Under the pieces are notes generated by a model, which had not been told where the DNA came from, searched no databases, and saw only the letters and a program-made list of their open reading frames with translations. Positions 25,339-33,810 of a DNA stretch of 64,000 nucleotides are shown piece after piece. Made by a program: the position numbers and the translations under genes. The DNA lies in contig JBOFHK010000017.1 of assembly GCA_051649605.1 (NCBI GenBank), positions 62,001-126,000 on the forward strand, written 5' to 3'. Position 1 is the stretch's first letter; each line of letters opens with the position of its first letter. This DNA is from Brevinema_A sp051649605. GTDB taxonomy: Bacteria; Spirochaetota; Brevinematia; Brevinematales; Brevinemataceae.

Positions 25339-26592
25339 TTAACGTAAAAAATCCATTAATGTGGTTGGTAATAATTTTGCACCGATATTTAAAGCTGCCT
25401 GATGGGCAAATTCGGCCATTTTTAATTCTGTCATACTTTGTGTGAAGTTAGTTCCTATGGTATTGGCTGAAGAGTTACTGATATACAATTTTTCTGTCTC
25501 ATTTCGGTCATAAGTTTTTTCTAGTCGTTCTGTTAAAGCACCTGTATAGGTTCGGTAATGTAAGACATTATTTAAGCTTTGATCAATATGCCCTAATGTT
25601 TCTCCTCCTAAGGATAAAACATCATCGTTTAAGAGACGCTCTTTAAGGCTGATTAAAGTATCAAAAATACTTTGTTTTTGTAATACTGCTTCTGTAGAAT
25701 AGTTTCTTGGACCTTCTACACCATTATTGATAATTCCCAAATCTTGAAGTACGGTACTTCCTCCAATATCTTGTAACCAAGGTTGTCGTGCTGAAATACT
25801 AGTAATCCGGAAATTAGCTTCTCCATTGTTATTTGTTTCAATTGAAGCTTGTACGGAGAGATTTTGATTGTTAATTTTTTGGGCAATTATTTCTAAGTTA
25901 TCTCCTGTCAAGATAGGAATCTCAATTCCTTCAATCATCAATGCAGAATCTTGAGCGACAACATACCCCGAGACATCTCTACTTCCTTGAATGGTGGTTG
26001 TTAAGGTTTCAAAAATTGCAGAGCCAGGTAAAACAGAAACGATGCGATCGTTTTTTCCAATATCCATCACTTTTTCTTGAGCATTCCCAAAATATTCTAC
26101 TTGAGAAACAATATTATTATTTGTATCTTCATTCATATTTTCGGTAATACGGTAAGGCTGGCTTAAGGCTGCCGTACCACTAAATAACGCTTTGCCTTGA
26201 TATTCACTGTTTGCATCGGCAACAAGCTGGCGAGTAATTTGGTCAATCTCCATGGCAATAGCAACCCTCTCATCTCTAGTGTAGACACCATTGGCCGCTT
26301 GTACGGTTAATTCTCTAGCACGTTGGAGATTGAAATTTACTGAATCTAAATGACTATCAACAACGTTCATTTTATCTTTATAAGACTGAATCACCTGATT
26401 AAATTTGCTAAGATCTTGAACCTTGCTTTCCCATTTCATATAGTTGATAACTCCTGCAGGATCATCGCTAGGAAGATTTATTCTTCGCTGGGAAGAAATC
26501 TGTGTCTGTAATTTTTGAAAATGGTCATTTTTATTTTTGATATTTTGTAAAAAATCGTTGGTCATATATCCTGGAGTAACGCGTCCTAACAT
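25339..26592 (-). CDS. flgL: Flagellar hook-filament junction protein FlgL (HAP3)
   Basis: FlgL joins the FlgK ring to the flagellin filament. The protein has 417 aa. The N-terminal D0/D1 helices (about 1-140) include INLPSDDPAGVI and ARELTVQAANGVYTRDERVAIAMEIDQ split across the flagellin-like domain. The C-terminal helix closes with MTELKMAEFAHQAALNIG. The middle D2/D3 region (about 150-320) is beta-rich and variable. A ribosome-binding site AGAGG precedes the ATG. It lies 21 bases after flgK in the same transcript. Confidence 0.95.
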   Translation of the reverse strand: MLGRVTPGYMTNDFLQNIKNKNDHFQKLQTQISSQRRINLPSDDPAGVINYMKWESKVQDLSKFNQVIQSYKDKMNVVDSHLDSVNFNLQRARELTVQAANGVYTRDERVAIAMEIDQITRQLVADANSEYQGKALFSGTAALSQPYRITENMNEDTNNNIVSQVEYFGNAQEKVMDIGKNDRIVSVLPGSAIFETLTTTIQGSRDVSGYVVAQDSALMIEGIEIPILTGDNLEIIAQKINNQNLSVQASIETNNNGEANFRITSISARQPWLQDIGGSTVLQDLGIINNGVEGPRNYSTEAVLQKQSIFDTLISLKERLLNDDVLSLGGETLGHIDQSLNNVLHYRTYTGALTERLEKTYDRNETEKLYISNSSANTIGTNFTQSMTELKMAEFAHQAALNIGAKLLPTTLMDFLR

Positions 26593-26613
26593 AAAAAACC
26601 TCTTTTATTTAAA

Positions 26614-28515
26614 TTATACACCCATTCTGTTGATGATAACATCTAACAATCGGTCTGTGGTTGATACAAGACGTGCCGCTGCATTATAAGCATGTTGTAG
26701 GGTGATCATTTTGGTCATTTCCTCGTCAACACTTACTCCAGATACTTTGGAACGGAGTCCGTTGAGAGAAAATGATACAGCATCACTTTTATCAAAAGAA
26801 CGGATTGCTTGTTCAGAAAGTGTACCTGCTTTTGCGATGGTTTGTTGGAAATAATCGTCAAAGGTTGCTGCCCGTCCTGTCATGATCGTTTCAAAACGAA
26901 GATTGGCAATAGCAAGAGCATTTCTATTGTCATTAAAACCAGTAGGAATATCTGGATTTCCGTCTCCTGTCGAATCATAACCCTGTGCAGCCGCAATACC
27001 TGATGGTTTGTTGGCAACAGCATTATCAAGATTGATCCATCCCGCAACGTTATTTTCTGGAGTTAAGGAAATCAAATTGCGTGGTGTATTTAGGGTTTCG
27101 ATAGCTGTGGGATTTTGCCAATTGTATGCTCCGTCTTGCCCTGCTGTTGCTAATACCCCTGTTAACCCTGTTAAAAATCCACCAGAATCTTCTAAATGAT
27201 GTAAGGCAAATTGCGGGACTGCCTTGTCAGAATTGGCTTGTGCTTTGATACTGAAACGCCCCATATGGTCTAAAAATGCAGTGATTTTTGCCCCAGAGCG
27301 GTTGATTCTATCGATTACATTTTCTACTGTATCGCTCGCTGTATAATTAATAGTAATTTCTGTCTGATTAACGACACCAAAATTTAAAGTTCCATTCGTA
27401 CCAATAATGGTATCATTGGTAATTTTTTGAAATCCAGTAATTCGGTATAATGCTGTTCCATCTAAGACACCGTCTTCGTTAAAATCAATAGCACCTTCGG
27501 TATTTTTGGCTAGAGTTAATTCTCTAAAGAAAACATTATCTGTTTCTCCATTTAATCCAAATCCTTCTTTGTGGACGGAGTTTACCGAATCGATCACACC
27601 GACAACTAGTTCATCCAATCGGATAATCATTTCGCTGAGATCTTGATCTCTTACTTCGATGAGTCCAGAAACTTCTCCCTGTCCCAGGACAATATTTTGT
27701 CCTGTTTGTTTCCAACGAGGAATTACGAACCCTAGATTGTCAGGATCTTCATACCCTTCGATAGTTGTTGCATATTCACCTTGGATTAGCTTTTCCGCTC
27801 CGATATAGACGATAAATTCTTTATCGCTATTTCTTTCTAATCGGATGTCTGCTAAGGAAGATAGCTTATCGATTAATAAATCTCTTTTATCATAGAGATC
27901 ATTAGGATTATCACCTAGTAATTCTTGTTTTTGGATTTGTTTATTTAAGGTAGCAATGGTATTGGCAATATTGTTAACATCATTGATTTTTTGAGCAACA
28001 AGGGTATTTGTTTGTGTTCTCATATCGTTTAAAGTATAATGCTGAGCTTTAAAACTTTCTTGGAGAGTTTTTGTCCGCTCTAATAGGTGGATACGAGCAG
28101 CATCATCAGAAGGATGTTCAGATACAGTTTGCCAAGATTCCCAAAATGCTTCTAAATCGGTGCGGATATTAGCACCGCCAGGTTCGTTAAAAACAGCTTC
28201 CATTTGGTGGAGCATGGCTTTTTTTTGATCCCAAAATCCTAATTTTCCTTTTTCGGCAATAATACGATCATCTAAAAAGATATCTCGAATACGGGTTACT
28301 TCTTCTACAGTAACCCCTGTACCGAGTTGACCTGGCATGTTAGGTTTGTTTATTCCTGATGGGAATAGTGCTGGCATGGTTTTTTGAGTAACACGTTGTC
28401 TGGAATACCCTTCGGTATTAAGATTCTGTAAATTATGGCTAACGGTTTGAAGTCCTTTTTGGGTAGTCTGCATTGCTCCGCGACCCATTTCTAATCCTAA
28501 GAATGAAGAAATCAT
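26614..28515 (-). CDS. flgK: Flagellar hook-associated protein FlgK (HAP1)
   Basis: FlgK forms the first junction zone on the hook. The protein has 633 aa, within the range for spirochaetes. The N-terminus has the rod-hook motif MGRGAMQTTQKGLQTVSHNLQ with NTEGYSRQRV. The segment DIRLERNSDKEFIVYIG and the following residues form the beta-rich outer domains. The C-terminal helix carries GVSVDEEMTKMITLQHAYNA, the conserved end of axial proteins. In a spirochaete the product would be exported to the periplasm. It is the second gene of flgN-flgK-flgL-fliW-csrA. Confidence 0.96.
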   Translation of the reverse strand: MISSFLGLEMGRGAMQTTQKGLQTVSHNLQNLNTEGYSRQRVTQKTMPALFPSGINKPNMPGQLGTGVTVEEVTRIRDIFLDDRIIAEKGKLGFWDQKKAMLHQMEAVFNEPGGANIRTDLEAFWESWQTVSEHPSDDAARIHLLERTKTLQESFKAQHYTLNDMRTQTNTLVAQKINDVNNIANTIATLNKQIQKQELLGDNPNDLYDKRDLLIDKLSSLADIRLERNSDKEFIVYIGAEKLIQGEYATTIEGYEDPDNLGFVIPRWKQTGQNIVLGQGEVSGLIEVRDQDLSEMIIRLDELVVGVIDSVNSVHKEGFGLNGETDNVFFRELTLAKNTEGAIDFNEDGVLDGTALYRITGFQKITNDTIIGTNGTLNFGVVNQTEITINYTASDTVENVIDRINRSGAKITAFLDHMGRFSIKAQANSDKAVPQFALHHLEDSGGFLTGLTGVLATAGQDGAYNWQNPTAIETLNTPRNLISLTPENNVAGWINLDNAVANKPSGIAAAQGYDSTGDGNPDIPTGFNDNRNALAIANLRFETIMTGRAATFDDYFQQTIAKAGTLSEQAIRSFDKSDAVSFSLNGLRSKVSGVSVDEEMTKMITLQHAYNAAARLVSTTDRLLDVIINRMGV

Positions 28516-28543
28516 TGACTTTTCCTTTTTTATCGTAATTTTA

Positions 28544-29047
28544 TTATATCGTTTGGTCTAACATATAAAGATGTTGTTTATGAATATCTGCGGTCATTCC
28601 TTGATTGTTGTATTGTTCGGTGAGATCTCCTTGGCTAAGATCTGAAATCTGTGTGATAACTTCGATATTGTATTGTAAAATATATTCGTTTCGTTCGGTA
28701 ACGATTGCTAAACGATTACAGAGAGTTTTGATCTTGGCACAGGTGTCTAATATTTTTTGCTGGTGTTCTTGAGGTAATAGAAGAGCGAGTTGGGAGATCG
28801 TCGTATTAGGAGAACAACCAACAATTGTTGATAATATGGTGGTTAATTCCAAGCGATTATTTTCGAGATTGTCGACTTTTTGGACGAAGGTAACTTCTTC
28901 TTCATTATAAATAACAAGTTGCTCCATATCCATATTTTTGATTACATCGTATTTTTGTTCTTCAATATCAAATATTTTTTGTATATATGTTTTCATCTGT
29001 AATAAAATTTCTATTAATTTTGATGCTGTGTCAAGATCTTGAATCAT
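28544..29047 (-). CDS. flgN: FlgN-family export chaperone for FlgK/FlgL
   Basis: This 167-aa, mostly helical cytoplasmic protein has a coiled-coil character with Glu, Gln, Leu and Ile spacing. FlgN family members bind the C-terminal helices of FlgK and FlgL and pilot them to the export gate. The match here rests mainly on size, helical profile, the NMDMEQLVIYNEEE stretch, and position directly before flgK; sequence conservation in this family is low. AGGAGG lies 6 bases before the ATG. It is the first gene of the flagellar operon, behind a sigma-28-like promoter. Confidence 0.75.
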   Translation of the reverse strand: MIQDLDTASKLIEILLQMKTYIQKIFDIEEQKYDVIKNMDMEQLVIYNEEEVTFVQKVDNLENNRLELTTILSTIVGCSPNTTISQLALLLPQEHQQKILDTCAKIKTLCNRLAIVTERNEYILQYNIEVITQISDLSQGDLTEQYNNQGMTADIHKQHLYMLDQTI

Positions 29048-29082
29048 GTAAGCCTCCTAAAAGATACAATACCGTTAATTAA

Positions 29083-29109
29083 GAATCGGCATTTTTTTAA
29101 AAATATTAA
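29083..29109 (-). promoter_or_regulatory. Possible sigma-28-type promoter of the flgN operon
   Basis: On the minus strand, TTAATATT (complement of 29102-29109), 11 bases, GCCGATTC (complement of 29083-29090). The start codon is at 29047, about 36 bases after the -10 box, leaving room for the AGGAGG site. Confidence 0.55.
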
Positions 29110-29178
29110 GAAAAGTTTTTGATTTGGAAGATATTTGCGAAAAAACAATAAAAATAATCAGATAATATTGTTTTTAAC

Positions 29179-29207
29179 TTGAAAATCTCAAGGATTTATG
29201 GTATAAT
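29179..29207 (+). promoter_or_regulatory. sigma-70 promoter of rplY-pth
   Basis: TTGAAA (29179-29184), 17 bp, TATAAT (29202-29207). A leader of roughly 75 bases separates it from rplY. Confidence 0.75.
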
Positions 29208-29229
29208 TGAGTCTAATAGTATCATGCAC

Positions 29230-29247
29230 GCTTAGTAAGTACTAAGC
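29230..29247 (+). promoter_or_regulatory. Hairpin in the rplY mRNA leader
   Basis: GCTTAGTA (29230-29237) and TACTAAGC (29240-29247) are perfectly complementary with two bases between them (four if the end pair opens). It lies inside the predicted 5' leader and has no T-run after it, so it is more likely a regulatory or protein-binding stem than a terminator. Confidence 0.5.
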
Positions 29248-29288
29248 TGGTTGTAGGTTCTAAAACCGATACCCAGAGGAGGCCTAAT

Positions 29289-29849
29289 ATGGCTACATCT
29301 AAATGGTCCACTACAGAATTAGTTGGACAACCCCGCACTCTCGGCACAAAAAGTGCCAACAAAAAATTGAGAGCAGAATTTCGCCTACCTGCTGTTATCT
29401 ATGGAGCAGGTATTAAAGAAAATGTTAATCTTTCTATAGATTATGTCGCTTTTGAAAAATTGTTTGCCGTTAATGAAAGACATATTCCTTTTACACTAAC
29501 GGTAGATTCTAATAAATACCACGTTATTACTAGGGATTACAAAATTGATCCGATTACTCGTCGCTTTATGCACATTGATTTTTGTGTTATCGCTCCAAAA
29601 ACTCCTTACACCACCCTTATTCCTATTGAGTTTATTGGTACTCCTGTTGGGGTTCGAGAAGGTGGGAACTTACTTACTTATATTAGAAAAGTATTAATTA
29701 GAGCAACACCAGAGCATATGCCTGCTAAAATCACCTACGATATTGCTCCATTACAACGTAAAAAAAATGTTATTGTCCGTGATTTGGATATTTCTGAACA
29801 ATGTAAAGTCTTAACAAATAGAGGAACAGTTCTTATCGAAGTAAACTAA
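29289..29849 (+). CDS. rplY: 50S ribosomal protein L25 (Ctc/TL5 form)
   Basis: L25 binds 5S rRNA in the large subunit. The 186-aa protein is the two-domain long form known as Ctc or TL5: the N-terminal 5S-binding domain (about 5-95) includes GTKSANKKLRAEFRLPAVIYG and the HIDF end, and the C-terminal beta domain (about 100-186) begins IPIEFIGTPVGVREGG. GAGGAGG lies before the ATG. It pairs with pth 46 bases downstream, the usual ctc-pth order. Confidence 0.95.
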   Translation: MATSKWSTTELVGQPRTLGTKSANKKLRAEFRLPAVIYGAGIKENVNLSIDYVAFEKLFAVNERHIPFTLTVDSNKYHVITRDYKIDPITRRFMHIDFCVIAPKTPYTTLIPIEFIGTPVGVREGGNLLTYIRKVLIRATPEHMPAKITYDIAPLQRKKNVIVRDLDISEQCKVLTNRGTVLIEVN

Positions 29850-29895
29850 TAAAAATTTATTTAATAAATAATTGATAAAGGTGTAGGAGGTTTGT

Positions 29896-30483
29896 ATGAA
29901 ACTTGTTGTTGGCTTAGGCAACCCTGGAGAAGTTTATGCACGATCAAGGCATAATTTAGGTTTTTTAGCTTTGGATCATCTTGCTAAGAGGCATAATATT
30001 TCTATTGATATTAAGAAAAAAAAATCGTTAATAGGTAAAATGCGTCTTAATGATAATAAGGTTATTATCTTAAAACCTCAAACTTTTACCAATCTTAGTG
30101 GAGAAGCGGTACTTTATATGGCTAGTTTTTTAAGAATCCAGCCTCAGGATATTATTGTTGTTTACGATGATATGAATCTTGATTTTGGTTGTGTTTCTAT
30201 TAAAAAATATGGATCTTCTGGCGGTCATAATGGGATTAAATCGTTAATTAAATTTCTTAAGGCTGATGACTTTCCTCGTATCCGTATTGGTATTGGTAAA
30301 CCGAGTAATGAATATGCTCCTGTAGAATCTCATGTTTTAGGTTCTTTTTCTAAAGAAGAAATCAAAAAACTCACTCCAGCCTTAGAAACCACCTGTGATT
30401 ATATAGAAAAAATTCTCTATGGAGAAATTGATAATTGCTTAGATGTTGATGCCTTGAATTTTTCTCAGCTATCACCTTATTAA
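29896..30483 (+). CDS. pth: Peptidyl-tRNA hydrolase
   Basis: This essential enzyme cleaves the ester bond of peptidyl-tRNA released from stalled ribosomes. The protein has 195 aa. VVGLGNPGEVYARSRHNLGF holds the conserved Asn and the catalytic His (within RHN), followed by LKPQTFTNLSGEAV, VVYDDMNLDFG (catalytic Asp) and SSGGHNGIKSLI. All family landmarks are present. AGGAGG lies 7 bases before the ATG. It is the second gene of rplY-pth and ends at a strong terminator. Confidence 0.97.
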   Translation: MKLVVGLGNPGEVYARSRHNLGFLALDHLAKRHNISIDIKKKKSLIGKMRLNDNKVIILKPQTFTNLSGEAVLYMASFLRIQPQDIIVVYDDMNLDFGCVSIKKYGSSGGHNGIKSLIKFLKADDFPRIRIGIGKPSNEYAPVESHVLGSFSKEEIKKLTPALETTCDYIEKILYGEIDNCLDVDALNFSQLSPY

Positions 30484-30497
30484 AATATCTTATCCTT

Positions 30498-30537
30498 AAA
30501 AACAAATACCTCACCATATAGTGAGGTATTTGTTTTT
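30498..30537. terminator. Bidirectional intrinsic terminator after pth
   Basis: 17-base perfect arms (30498-30514 and 30521-30537) around CATATA, with ATACCTCAC/GTGAGGTAT cores and A/T ends, between pth and the convergent metal ATPase gene. Confidence 0.9.
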
Positions 30538-30584
30538 CTCTTTTATATGTTGTAGAAATCTTCTCTTTTGGTAAGAAGATTCTC

Positions 30585-32534
30585 TTAAAAACCATCAAAT
30601 TTTTTATAGAGAAGACGAGAAGAATTTAGGGTCGCAATTAGAGAGACACCTACATCTGCAAAAATCGCTTCCCACATTGTGGTAAGACCATTTACCCCTA
30701 AAATTAAGACAACAACCTTGGTAAGCATGGCAAGAGTAATATTCTGCAGAACGACGGAGCGTGTGGCTTTGGCAATTAAGATTGCGAGGGGTATTTTGGA
30801 TGGTTCATCATTTTGTATGATCATATCTGCGGTCTCAACTGCGAGATCGCTTCCTATTCCTCCCATGGCAATACCAATATCACTTAAGGCTAAAACAGGA
30901 GCATCGTTGATCCCATCGCCGACAAAAGCAATAGTTTGAGCGTACTGCTGTTTTAAATTCAAAACAAATTCTGCTTTTTCATCGGGAAGCATTTCTCCAT
31001 GGGCTTCATCAATTGATAATTTTTGAGCGACTTTCTGGACGATTTCTTTTTTGTCTCCAGATAACATCATAATTTTAACACCAAGCTCATGGAGTTTTTT
31101 GGTTGTTTTAAGGGCATCTGTTTTGATGCTATCGGCAACGACGACAAAGCCTAAAAATTCTTGCTCGAGGGCAACAAAGACTAAGGTATCGACGTATTTG
31201 GTAAAATCTGGGTTGATTATGATTTGGTGTTGTTCCATAAGTTTATGATTGCCTACAAGGATACGTAAACCCTGATAATGTCCTTTTAGTCCAAATCCTG
31301 CTACTTCAGTCACATCGTCCATTTTTAGGATTTTGATATTTTCTTTTTGACCATATTCTACAATGGTTGTAGCAATAGGGTGGGTACTATGGCTTTCTAA
31401 AGAGGCGAGATATTGTAGTAGCCTGCTGGAATCTTCAGAGATAATTTCTTGGATTGTAAAAACTCCTTTAGTCATTGTCCCTGTTTTGTCTGTTACGAGA
31501 GTTTTTAAGGATGTAATTGCCTCTAAAAAATTACTTCCTTTAAAAAGAATCCCATTGTGAGAAGCAATACCGATCCCTCCAAAATATCCCAAAGGAACAC
31601 TAATAACCAAGGCACAAGGACAAGAGATGACTAAAAAAATTAGTGATCGGTAAAACCAATCTTGTAGGACGTAATCGCCTCCTAGGATAAATATGGGAAC
31701 GACGACTACCAATATTGCTAAACTAAAAACGATAGGGGTATAAACACGGGCAAATTTGCGAATGAATTGTTCAGTTGGAGCTTTATTTTGTACAGAATCT
31801 TCAACCATTTTGAGAATACGGGATAGGGTTGAATTTTGGTAGGATTTAGTAACTTGAATACGTACGGTCTTATCAGAAGAGAGCATTCCAGCAAGAACTT
31901 CCTCTGATTTTTTAATACTTCGAGGAACGGATTCCCCCGTAAGGGATACGGTATTGAAAAAAGCTTTATCGGTGAGTAATATTCCATCTAAAGGGATTTT
32001 TTCTCCAGCGTAGACTTCGATAATATTGCCGACAGTAACCTCTTCGGGACGAATGGTGAGAATTATATCACCATCTTGGACGATATGAGCAGTATCAGGG
32101 CGAACATCTAATAAGGATTTGATATTATTTCTTGATTTTGACACAGCATAAGATTGGGCAACTTCCCCTAAAGTATAAAAAACCATCAAACCTAAGGCTT
32201 CTGAATATTTTCCAATAATACAAGCACCGATAGCGGCAATAGACATTAGTGAGAGCTCATTAAAAAAATCTTTTTGTAGAGCCAGTTTCCAAGCTTCTAC
32301 CATAACAGGGAGTCCCACAAAAATTAGGGGGATTCCGTACCAAATAATAGGAACGATTGTATATTGAAAAAGAGCGATTTGATAATGTTCCATAATAATT
32401 CCTACAAAAAGTAGGATAAATGAGGCTGTAGCAATCGTTAATTCTTTGATAATTTCTTTAAGATTAAAACTGTTCTCCTGGGAGTGATTATGTTGATTTT
32501 CATCGTGATGACAACATTCATTGGTATGAGCCAT
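30585..32534 (-). CDS. zntA: Heavy-metal P1B-type ATPase (Zn2+/Cd2+/Pb2+ efflux type)
   Basis: This 649-aa inner-membrane pump exports divalent soft metals at the cost of ATP. It has no N-terminal HMA domain; instead residues 1-21 are rich in Cys and His (a CCHH run and later His pairs). Eight membrane spans are expected. CPC at 305-307 is the metal site, D349 in DKTGTMTKG is phosphorylated, and D540 begins the hinge DGINDAP. The Lys in LAMLTKV and the Asp in FADVGVSLIATLNS match the P1B-2 (Zn/Cd/Pb) signature rather than the Cu+ group. AAGGAAG precedes the ATG, but the start lies in the 3' arm of a hairpin whose 5' arm follows a 23-codon leader ORF. Confidence 0.9.
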   Translation of the reverse strand: MAHTNECCHHDENQHNHSQENSFNLKEIIKELTIATASFILLFVGIIMEHYQIALFQYTIVPIIWYGIPLIFVGLPVMVEAWKLALQKDFFNELSLMSIAAIGACIIGKYSEALGLMVFYTLGEVAQSYAVSKSRNNIKSLLDVRPDTAHIVQDGDIILTIRPEEVTVGNIIEVYAGEKIPLDGILLTDKAFFNTVSLTGESVPRSIKKSEEVLAGMLSSDKTVRIQVTKSYQNSTLSRILKMVEDSVQNKAPTEQFIRKFARVYTPIVFSLAILVVVVPIFILGGDYVLQDWFYRSLIFLVISCPCALVISVPLGYFGGIGIASHNGILFKGSNFLEAITSLKTLVTDKTGTMTKGVFTIQEIISEDSSRLLQYLASLESHSTHPIATTIVEYGQKENIKILKMDDVTEVAGFGLKGHYQGLRILVGNHKLMEQHQIIINPDFTKYVDTLVFVALEQEFLGFVVVADSIKTDALKTTKKLHELGVKIMMLSGDKKEIVQKVAQKLSIDEAHGEMLPDEKAEFVLNLKQQYAQTIAFVGDGINDAPVLALSDIGIAMGGIGSDLAVETADMIIQNDEPSKIPLAILIAKATRSVVLQNITLAMLTKVVVLILGVNGLTTMWEAIFADVGVSLIATLNSSRLLYKKFDGF

Positions 32535-32572
32535 ATATTCTTCCTTAATGATAGATTTGAGAAATATATGGC
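32530..32572 (-). promoter_or_regulatory. Hairpin covering the start codon of the metal ATPase gene
   Basis: In the mRNA, GCCATATATT (complement of 32563-32572), one base after the leader ORF stop codon, is perfectly complementary to AATATATGGC (complement of 32530-32539), which contains the ATPase ATG. The 23-base loop holds its Shine-Dalgarno sequence. A ribosome ending at the leader stop would cover the 5' arm, so translation of the two ORFs should be coupled. Confidence 0.6.
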
Positions 32573-32573
32573 T

Positions 32574-32645
32574 TTATACACCTGTATGTTGCTGTGGTGA
32601 ACAGCAACCACGACTACAGCAGTTGATAACAATGCAGCAAGACAT
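32574..32645 (-). CDS. 23-residue Cys-rich leader peptide or mini-metallothionein
   Basis: This short ORF was read directly from the sequence: 23 codons with three Cys-Cys pairs at residues 3-4, 9-10 and 14-15, plus one His near the C-terminus. A strong AAGGAGG lies 5 bases before its ATG, a better ribosome-binding site than most genes in the window have. It ends 39 bases before the metal ATPase start and one base before a hairpin that hides that start. Six Cys in 23 residues suggest soft-metal binding. It may be a sensor whose translation controls the ATPase, a small metal buffer, or both. I know no family for it. Confidence 0.7.
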   Translation of the reverse strand: MSCCIVINCCSRGCCSPQQHTGV

Positions 32646-32784
32646 GGTTACCTCCTTAATATATTTTTTTCTTTATATCGATAGATGAGTTTGTTTATTG
32701 TTATCTTATTAAAAATAACCAAATTATTACACGATTTTCTGATTTTTTGTAGAACTATTAAATTTATGTCTATAATAAGAAACA

Positions 32785-33810
32785 TTATTTATTTAGAAGG
32801 AGCATACCATCTCCATAGCTAAAAAACCGATAGCTTTGTTTGAGAGCTTGTTGATAAATATGTTGGGTTTCTTCGATTCCAATAAATGCTTGTACTAATA
32901 GTAATAACGTTGAATGAGGAAGATGAAAATTGGTAAATAGTCCATCAATTACTTGAAATTGATACCCAGGCTTAATAAAAATATCTGTCCAGCCTTCAAA
33001 AGCAGATTGCCCCGCAGATTCTAAGGCACGGCATACGGTTGTCCCAGCAGCGATAATACGCTGTCCTTGTTTTTTGGCTTGGTGGATTTCATTAATTGTC
33101 TGCTCATCTACGGAAACAAATTCTTGATGGATCTTATATTCATCAGGATTTGTATCGATTGCTTTGAATGTTCCAAGACCGACATGAAGGGTAATCTCTT
33201 TGAAAATTACCCCTTGATCCTGTAATTGTTTAATAATATCTTGAGAAAACCGTAAGGATGCTGTAGGAGCAGCAATAGATCCGTAATATCTAGCAAATAA
33301 TGTTTGGTAACGCTCTTCATCGTGGGAAGAATATAAATGTTCTCCTCTTTTTTTACGTTCTTTGATAATATAAGGAGGAAGAGGGATTTGTCCTATTTGT
33401 TCGGTATCAATCGGAGAAAAACTTTGTTCAAATATGATTCTTCTTAATCCATCTTCTAAAATATCACTAATATGAGCGTTAATCCCATGAGCAAATTGGA
33501 GAACCGATCCTACAGGGAATTTTTTAGCTTTATTGATCATGACCGTCCATGTATTAGAAGTTTCTTGGTTAATAAGTAATAATTCAGAATGCTTTGACTC
33601 AGAAGAAAATTCTAATCGTGCTTTAAATACCTTACTATTGTTAAAAACAATAATATCTCCCTTTTTTAGGTATTGGCTAATATGGATAAATTGATCGTGA
33701 AGGAGATGAGAATCCTGAAAAACAAGCATCCGATCGCCGTCTCTATTGTAAGAAGGTTGAGTAGCGATAAGTGTTTCTGGGAGATCGAAATCTAAGAAAT
33801 ATTCCACCAA
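32785..33810 (-). CDS. queA: tRNA S-adenosylmethionine ribosyltransferase-isomerase
   Basis: QueA transfers and rearranges the ribose of SAM onto preQ1 in tRNA to make epoxyqueuosine. The protein has 341 aa, standard length. YFLDFDLPETLIATQP and the nearby RDGDRMLV at the N-terminus, GDIIVFNNSKVFKARL, GQIPLPPYI, the YQTLFARYYGSIAAPTASL block split around residue 175, and IAAGTTVCRALES are family signatures. It is the last gene before the ECF sigma unit, which diverges from it. It is not linked here to tgt or yajC, its usual neighbours. Confidence 0.96.
   Translation of the reverse strand: MVEYFLDFDLPETLIATQPSYNRDGDRMLVFQDSHLLHDQFIHISQYLKKGDIIVFNNSKVFKARLEFSSESKHSELLLINQETSNTWTVMINKAKKFPVGSVLQFAHGINAHISDILEDGLRRIIFEQSFSPIDTEQIGQIPLPPYIIKERKKRGEHLYSSHDEERYQTLFARYYGSIAAPTASLRFSQDIIKQLQDQGVIFKEITLHVGLGTFKAIDTNPDEYKIHQEFVSVDEQTINEIHQAKKQGQRIIAAGTTVCRALESAGQSAFEGWTDIFIKPGYQFQVIDGLFTNFHLPHSTLLLLVQAFIGIEETQHIYQQALKQSYRFFSYGDGMLLLNK

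Noticed and set aside
30557..30581. AATCTTCT/AGAAGATT stem as terminator of the metal ATPase gene
   Set aside because: The stem is short, the loop is wide and no T-run follows on the minus strand; the strong palindrome at 30498-30537 already serves both genes.
32438..32632. 64-codon minus-strand frame upstream of the metal ATPase
   Set aside because: It is in a different frame across the Cys-rich leader ORF and the ATPase start and has no ribosome-binding site; the 23-codon frame at 32574-32645 has one.
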